Assembly (NCBI GenBank): GCA_938016265.1
Contig: CALLWB010000037.1
Location: forward strand, 1-61,818
Direction of reading: 5' to 3'
Length of the DNA: 61,818 bases
DNA from: an uncultured Saprospiraceae bacterium
GTDB taxonomy: Bacteria; Bacteroidota; Bacteroidia; Chitinophagales; Saprospiraceae
Of the stretch, positions 60,101 through 61,818 are shown piece by piece (positions within the stretch are counted from its first letter, which is position 1; each line of letters begins with the position of its first letter). The position numbers and the translations under genes were made by a program. The notes beneath the pieces are model-generated. The model was not told where the DNA came from, searched no databases, and worked only from the letters and a program-made list of their open reading frames with translations.

Positions 60101-61700
60101 CGGTGTCAATACAGGCCCTGGTATAACAGGTGCAAGTTACCTTATCTTTGGATCAACTTCCAACTACCCAGCATCGTTTGACCTGACTACGCTTAATGGT
60201 AACAATGGTTTTGTTGTAAATGGAGTCGCTATTGGGGACCAGTTTGGAACCCCTGTAGAAGGTGGTGGAGATTATAATGGTGACGGAATAGATGATTTAG
60301 TTATCGGAGCACAGTTTGCTGACCCTAATGGCATAAATTCAGGTGCATGTTATGTGGTCTACGGACACACAGGGCCATTTACACCCATGCTTCAGGCAAG
60401 CGGGCTAAACGGTACAAACGGTTTCCGAGTCGATGGTATTTCCGCATCGAGTGCAATTGGTCGACCATCCGGAAATGGTGGAGATATCAATGGTGACGGT
60501 TTTGATGATTTAATAGTTGGAGCGATAAATTTTTCTAGCGGAAAAGTCTTCGTAGTTTATGGTTCACCTGCTGGAGGTTCTCCGTCTATTCAATTGTCTA
60601 ATCTTAATGGAACAAATGGATTTTACATAAACGAAGCAAATGTGGGGGATGGTTTAGGAAGGACAATGAGCGGTGTCGGAGATATGAATGGCGATGGATA
60701 TGACGATTTCCTTCTTGGTGCAAACAATGCAATAACCTCTGGCACCAACAATGCTGGACAGGCATATATTGTCTATGGATTCCCAAATACAACAAACACC
60801 TTTACAGTAAATACAGATCCAAGTTCTTGCGATGCGGTTGTCACGCTCCCACTAGCAACTGCTACAGGATGCAGCACAGGAACTATCAGCATTACAAATA
60901 GCTATAATTCAGGAGGTGCTGATGCTTCTGATACTTATCCTCTCGGCACGACTACAGTGGTGTATACAGCGACTGATGCCAATGGTAACTCCAGCACCTG
61001 CTCCATTGACATCCATGTCGAGGATCCGAATTTCAATTGCCCATTAGCACTAAATGCTAAAGTCTTACTTTCCGGGCCTTACGATCAATCAACTAGCTTG
61101 ATGGATGACGATCTTAGATCTCTAGGCCATTTACCATTGACACACCCCTACTCCATGGCTCCATTCAATTATGCAGGGACTGAAATGACTACTCCTGCGA
61201 TTTTGGCCCATACTGGGAATGACGCCATTGTAGATTGGGTGTTGGTCGAACTCCGAGACAAAAACAACAGTGCTACTATTCTCAAACAAAAAGCAGGATT
61301 GCTGCAACGAGATGGCGATGTAGTGGATGAAAACGGGATGCCACTCTTGATTGAAAGTGCCGCACCGGATGACTATTACGTGGCCATTAGACATCGCAAT
61401 CATCTAGGAGCAATGACGTTAAACCCAATGACGTTGTCTTATACTCCGATGGTAGTTGACTTTACCAGCATTCCCACTCATGGGACGAATGCGATGAAAA
61501 TAGTAGGCGGTACACCTGTACTTTGGGGAGGCGATGCGAACTCTGATGGAACTGTGGATTCTGCCGACCGAAGTATCGGCTGGAACCAACGAAATCAAAC
61601 CGGCTACCTAACTCCAGATGCCAACCTTGATGGCACCAACGAATCAGGTGATCGAAGTATCATGTGGAACGACAGAAATAAAACGGCGCAACTGCCGTAA
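54138..61700 (+). CDS. Giant secreted protein with HYR-like repeats, two FG-GAP propellers and dockerin-like C-terminus
   Basis: A 2,520-residue protein with a signal peptide (MNLKFNYLYLLLLSLSIFIS ... IAQ). Order: a unique domain at ~70-238 (VPNWFVSHGSPGYNG, LQLDNVCI); HYR-like Ig repeats to ~915 (SDNCS, SSTCSAxVTV motifs); a first beta-propeller at ~923-1260 with seven Ca loops (DLNGDGFEDAF to DVDGDGDMDAF); more HYR repeats; a second copy of the unique domain at ~1479-1646; one HYR; a second integrin-type propeller at ~1745-2218, again with seven loops (DFNGDGYPDFV to DMNGDGYDDFL); HYR. The C-terminal module (2301-2520) matches the B proteins: KVLLSGPYD, VDWVLVELRD, YYVAIRHRNHLGAMT, then DANSDGTVDSADRSIGWNQR and DANLDGTNESGDRSIMWNDR, ending QLP. 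It is likely an adhesin or matrix protein, with its own terminator. The frame is open to 54108, but the signal peptide sets the start. Confidence 0.85.
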   Translation: MNLKFNYLYLLLLSLSIFISGNLIAQTLHDDKVPQHLSKEQNNAVTINYQDKIVGSSNTDASSLSFNQLNCLNQNGDLNTHNGGVIASNSYINANVPNWFVSHGSPGYNGTKFNFLWSYFNFGEGVFTEYNFVMGSTYDITFDIELNALGAPGSIVYVRATDNINPYYGGSNTQSPPNISPNELVYTQGWSPTGASTVSVSYTPTDDYSQLWFYPLLTTNPPSGYQQAVLQLDNVCIVQANTPPVAICESIIRYADSNCGGTALPGDFSGGSYDPDGDSITYTISPLPPYPLGLSQLTLTLDDGNGGITTCNPQIIVEDTIPPTLTCQGMLLPLNNQGTASIVPTDLVVNASDNCSFITYSLSQDQFSCADLGSTVFVVVTATDSDGNSTTCSAPVSPRDLNGICPPVAICQSLIVSADALCNGPARADRFDNGSYDPNGDPLIFSVIPQGPYPLGTTNVVLTVEDTDGLTSTCSTTITVIDDTPPTVVCQNPTVQLNASGDGSIAVSDVYGSSSDNCSLPQASIDINQFSCADVGTNDVILTVTDASGNSSTCLSTVTVEDNIAPTCIAQNFTYQLSTIGETVTFATDINNGSSDACGVWFANIDLGILNCTNIGPNTVTLTVVDNNSNFSQCTSIITVVDDLPPACMVKNITIPMNSSGVATITKSDVDDGTADNCTLASTSIDFTTFHCSNLGPNTVTFTATDVYGNTSTCSSIVTVVDLEAPVIACQNITVPLMSNQLATITPQDVLASSSDNCGIASMSLSQNAFTCFNIGQTMTVVVTVTDNSGNSSTCSADVTVTDPNNHCNQSPAAVCQNIVLPANASCVAQAIGADFDGGSTDPDGDPLTFGVTPAGPYSLGVTNVLVTVSDNAGNSSTCAATVTVNDVTPPSLSCQNINVQLDINGTATITSQQVISPSSSSSNAFINSGQSLGSFSTSDVKMADLNGDGFEDAFVTNGSNQANKVYLNDGTGNFIDTGVSLGNGVTTGVDLKDLNNDGDIDAIVSNSAGRNKVFFNNGAGIFTDSGQNLGFTTNNSLSIVLGDVDGDNDYDACLCNYTQYCQVFKNNGSGFFSLHQNFGGNSLGNGIDLADLDNDGDLDIFVANYYSLGAGNWVYLNNGTGTFTNSGQSLGTLNSSDVKLIDVDNDNDIDAFVVNLNSPNKIWLNDGTGQFTDSGQNLSNAQSGNVSFADFNSDGILDAWVGNTNSPNKIYLNNGTGTFTDSGVNIAGFAGDFRPSDVDGDGDMDAFVMKSGPNQVWLNQLPTDNCSPINYTLTPNSFSCADAGQTIPVLVTAINAAGNSSTCTSNVTVTDPTSNCNQHPTAVCQNVTLPADNNCEAQATGADFDGGSTDPDGDPLTFSVLPVGPYTLGMTNVVLTVSDNGGNSSTCAATVTVTDTTPPAITCINQTVNLLLGQTLTLDYNDLVSSSPDNCSASTTTISPATVSSADAGQTIPVTVTVTDAAGNASTCISNVTVNLLTCENLNGDLNDYTGTLNTNSNTFINNNVPNWFVSHGTPNYGGNQFSYIWSYLGYGEGVYTAYNFVQGNTYNISFDMYLNPLALPGAELYVKAVSNINPSYNGSNNTIPTGIPNELVHTRTWAPTGSSTVSVTYTPTTNHTKLWFYPYASGNPQGGEEQAFLQLDNVCIEEVNEAPIAVCQNITLPADNNCEAQATGADFDGGSSDPDGDPLTFAVTPAGPYTIGTTSVVLTVTDLSGASSTCGATITVDPNPPVLTCPAAPAALQNSYNISNLNTGGNEINGLVINGVAPSNRFGRVVNSAGDFNGDGYPDFVIAAPSAAALYVFYGPTNGFPSPFDASNLNGTNGFIITGVGGYDFSSAGDINGDGYDDLIIGQASNQVYLIYGTSNSIVSLDVTNLNGTNGFQIVNPTTGDQFGISARGAGDFNNDGYDDMIVGDNIASPNGKNRAGQAFVIFGKATPFPLTFDVNTLSGINGFRIDGIAPNDELGLSTNSAGDFNNDGISDIILGASGVNTGPGITGASYLIFGSTSNYPASFDLTTLNGNNGFVVNGVAIGDQFGTPVEGGGDYNGDGIDDLVIGAQFADPNGINSGACYVVYGHTGPFTPMLQASGLNGTNGFRVDGISASSAIGRPSGNGGDINGDGFDDLIVGAINFSSGKVFVVYGSPAGGSPSIQLSNLNGTNGFYINEANVGDGLGRTMSGVGDMNGDGYDDFLLGANNAITSGTNNAGQAYIVYGFPNTTNTFTVNTDPSSCDAVVTLPLATATGCSTGTISITNSYNSGGADASDTYPLGTTTVVYTATDANGNSSTCSIDIHVEDPNFNCPLALNAKVLLSGPYDQSTSLMDDDLRSLGHLPLTHPYSMAPFNYAGTEMTTPAILAHTGNDAIVDWVLVELRDKNNSATILKQKAGLLQRDGDVVDENGMPLLIESAAPDDYYVAIRHRNHLGAMTLNPMTLSYTPMVVDFTSIPTHGTNAMKIVGGTPVLWGGDANSDGTVDSADRSIGWNQRNQTGYLTPDANLDGTNESGDRSIMWNDRNKTAQLP

Positions 61701-61733
61701 AAAAAGTGAGCAGTGAAATCGCTGCACTGCGAG

Positions 61734-61770
61734 AAGCGGGATTGGGACTTGTTCCTTATCCCGCTTTTTT
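61734..61770 (+). terminator. Rho-independent terminator after the giant protein gene
   Basis: The stem AAGCGGGAT/ATCCCGCTT, with additional pairing inside the loop (GGGAC/GTTCC), is followed by a T run. It begins 34 bases after the stop. Confidence 0.85.
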
Positions 61771-61818
61771 GTTTGAGTTATTAGGTAATTGGGGGTATTA
61801 AGTTGATAAGGGAACACA

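Noticed and set aside
29980-61700. Type IX secretion C-terminal domain on the giant proteins.
   Set aside because: The ends lack the usual final beta-strands and basic KxxKxx-type pattern; they instead end in the shared DRSIxWNxRN module and a proline.

Overview
This window looks like a chromosome segment of a Bacteroidota bacterium, most likely of the Saprospiria/Saprospiraceae type. The evidence is -7 elements of the form TAnnTTTG, no strong Shine-Dalgarno sites, a TonB-dependent receptor with a carboxypeptidase-D-like N-terminus, an AsmA protein, and very large secreted repeat proteins ending in a C-terminal module (VDWxxxELR ... YYVAxRHRNHL) that I associate with Saprospiraceae. The taxon is inferred from gene content; no rRNA or tRNA gene was seen.

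Bases 1-6,300 hold small, mostly unlinked genes: the end of an outer-membrane barrel gene, a decayed fragment of a surface protein, a von Willebrand A protein, a four-cysteine protein of unknown function, a TPR/DUF6624-type lipoprotein-like exported protein, a small zinc-ribbon-like protein and an exported three-repeat protein. Bases 6,667-13,345 are a compact deoxynucleoside catabolic operon: deoB, pyrimidine nucleoside phosphorylase, deoC, a two-domain ALDH16-type aldehyde dehydrogenase and deoD. Together these would turn nucleosides into bases, glyceraldehyde-3-phosphate and, through the dehydrogenase, acetate. Bases 13,454-17,223 run mostly on the minus strand: an M50-type membrane protease, a tail-fibre-like repeat protein, a CAP-domain protein and a frameshifted transposase/nuclease remnant. 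Bases 17,362-25,893 carry AsmA, a sensor histidine kinase, a TonB-dependent receptor and ATP-type PEP carboxykinase.

The striking part is 26,477-53,564. Four tandem two-gene units each encode (A) an exported fibre protein and (B) a very Asp-rich thrombospondin-type-3 (TSP3) protein. The A proteins share a CNCEVLSG N-terminal domain and a YadA-like head. A1 and A2 add a collagen stalk, A2 and A3 carry a peptidase-S74 self-cleaving chaperone, and A1, A2 and A4 carry a GQLVNG...VANRAN domain. The B proteins share two N-terminal Ig-like segments, a long Ca-binding TSP3 array, and a C-terminal module ending in a dockerin-like pair of DxNxD...DRSIxWNxRN repeats. In each unit A and B are 17-32 bases apart, and each unit ends in its own strong terminator. 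The upstream regions share an ATGTCAC-type motif. A fifth giant protein (54,138-61,700) has the same C-terminal module behind HYR-like repeats, two seven-bladed FG-GAP propellers and a duplicated unknown domain.

I infer that the A/B pairs build a calcium-dependent extracellular fibre or matrix, diversified by duplication and internal recombination. The function is a hypothesis; the architecture is read directly from the sequence.
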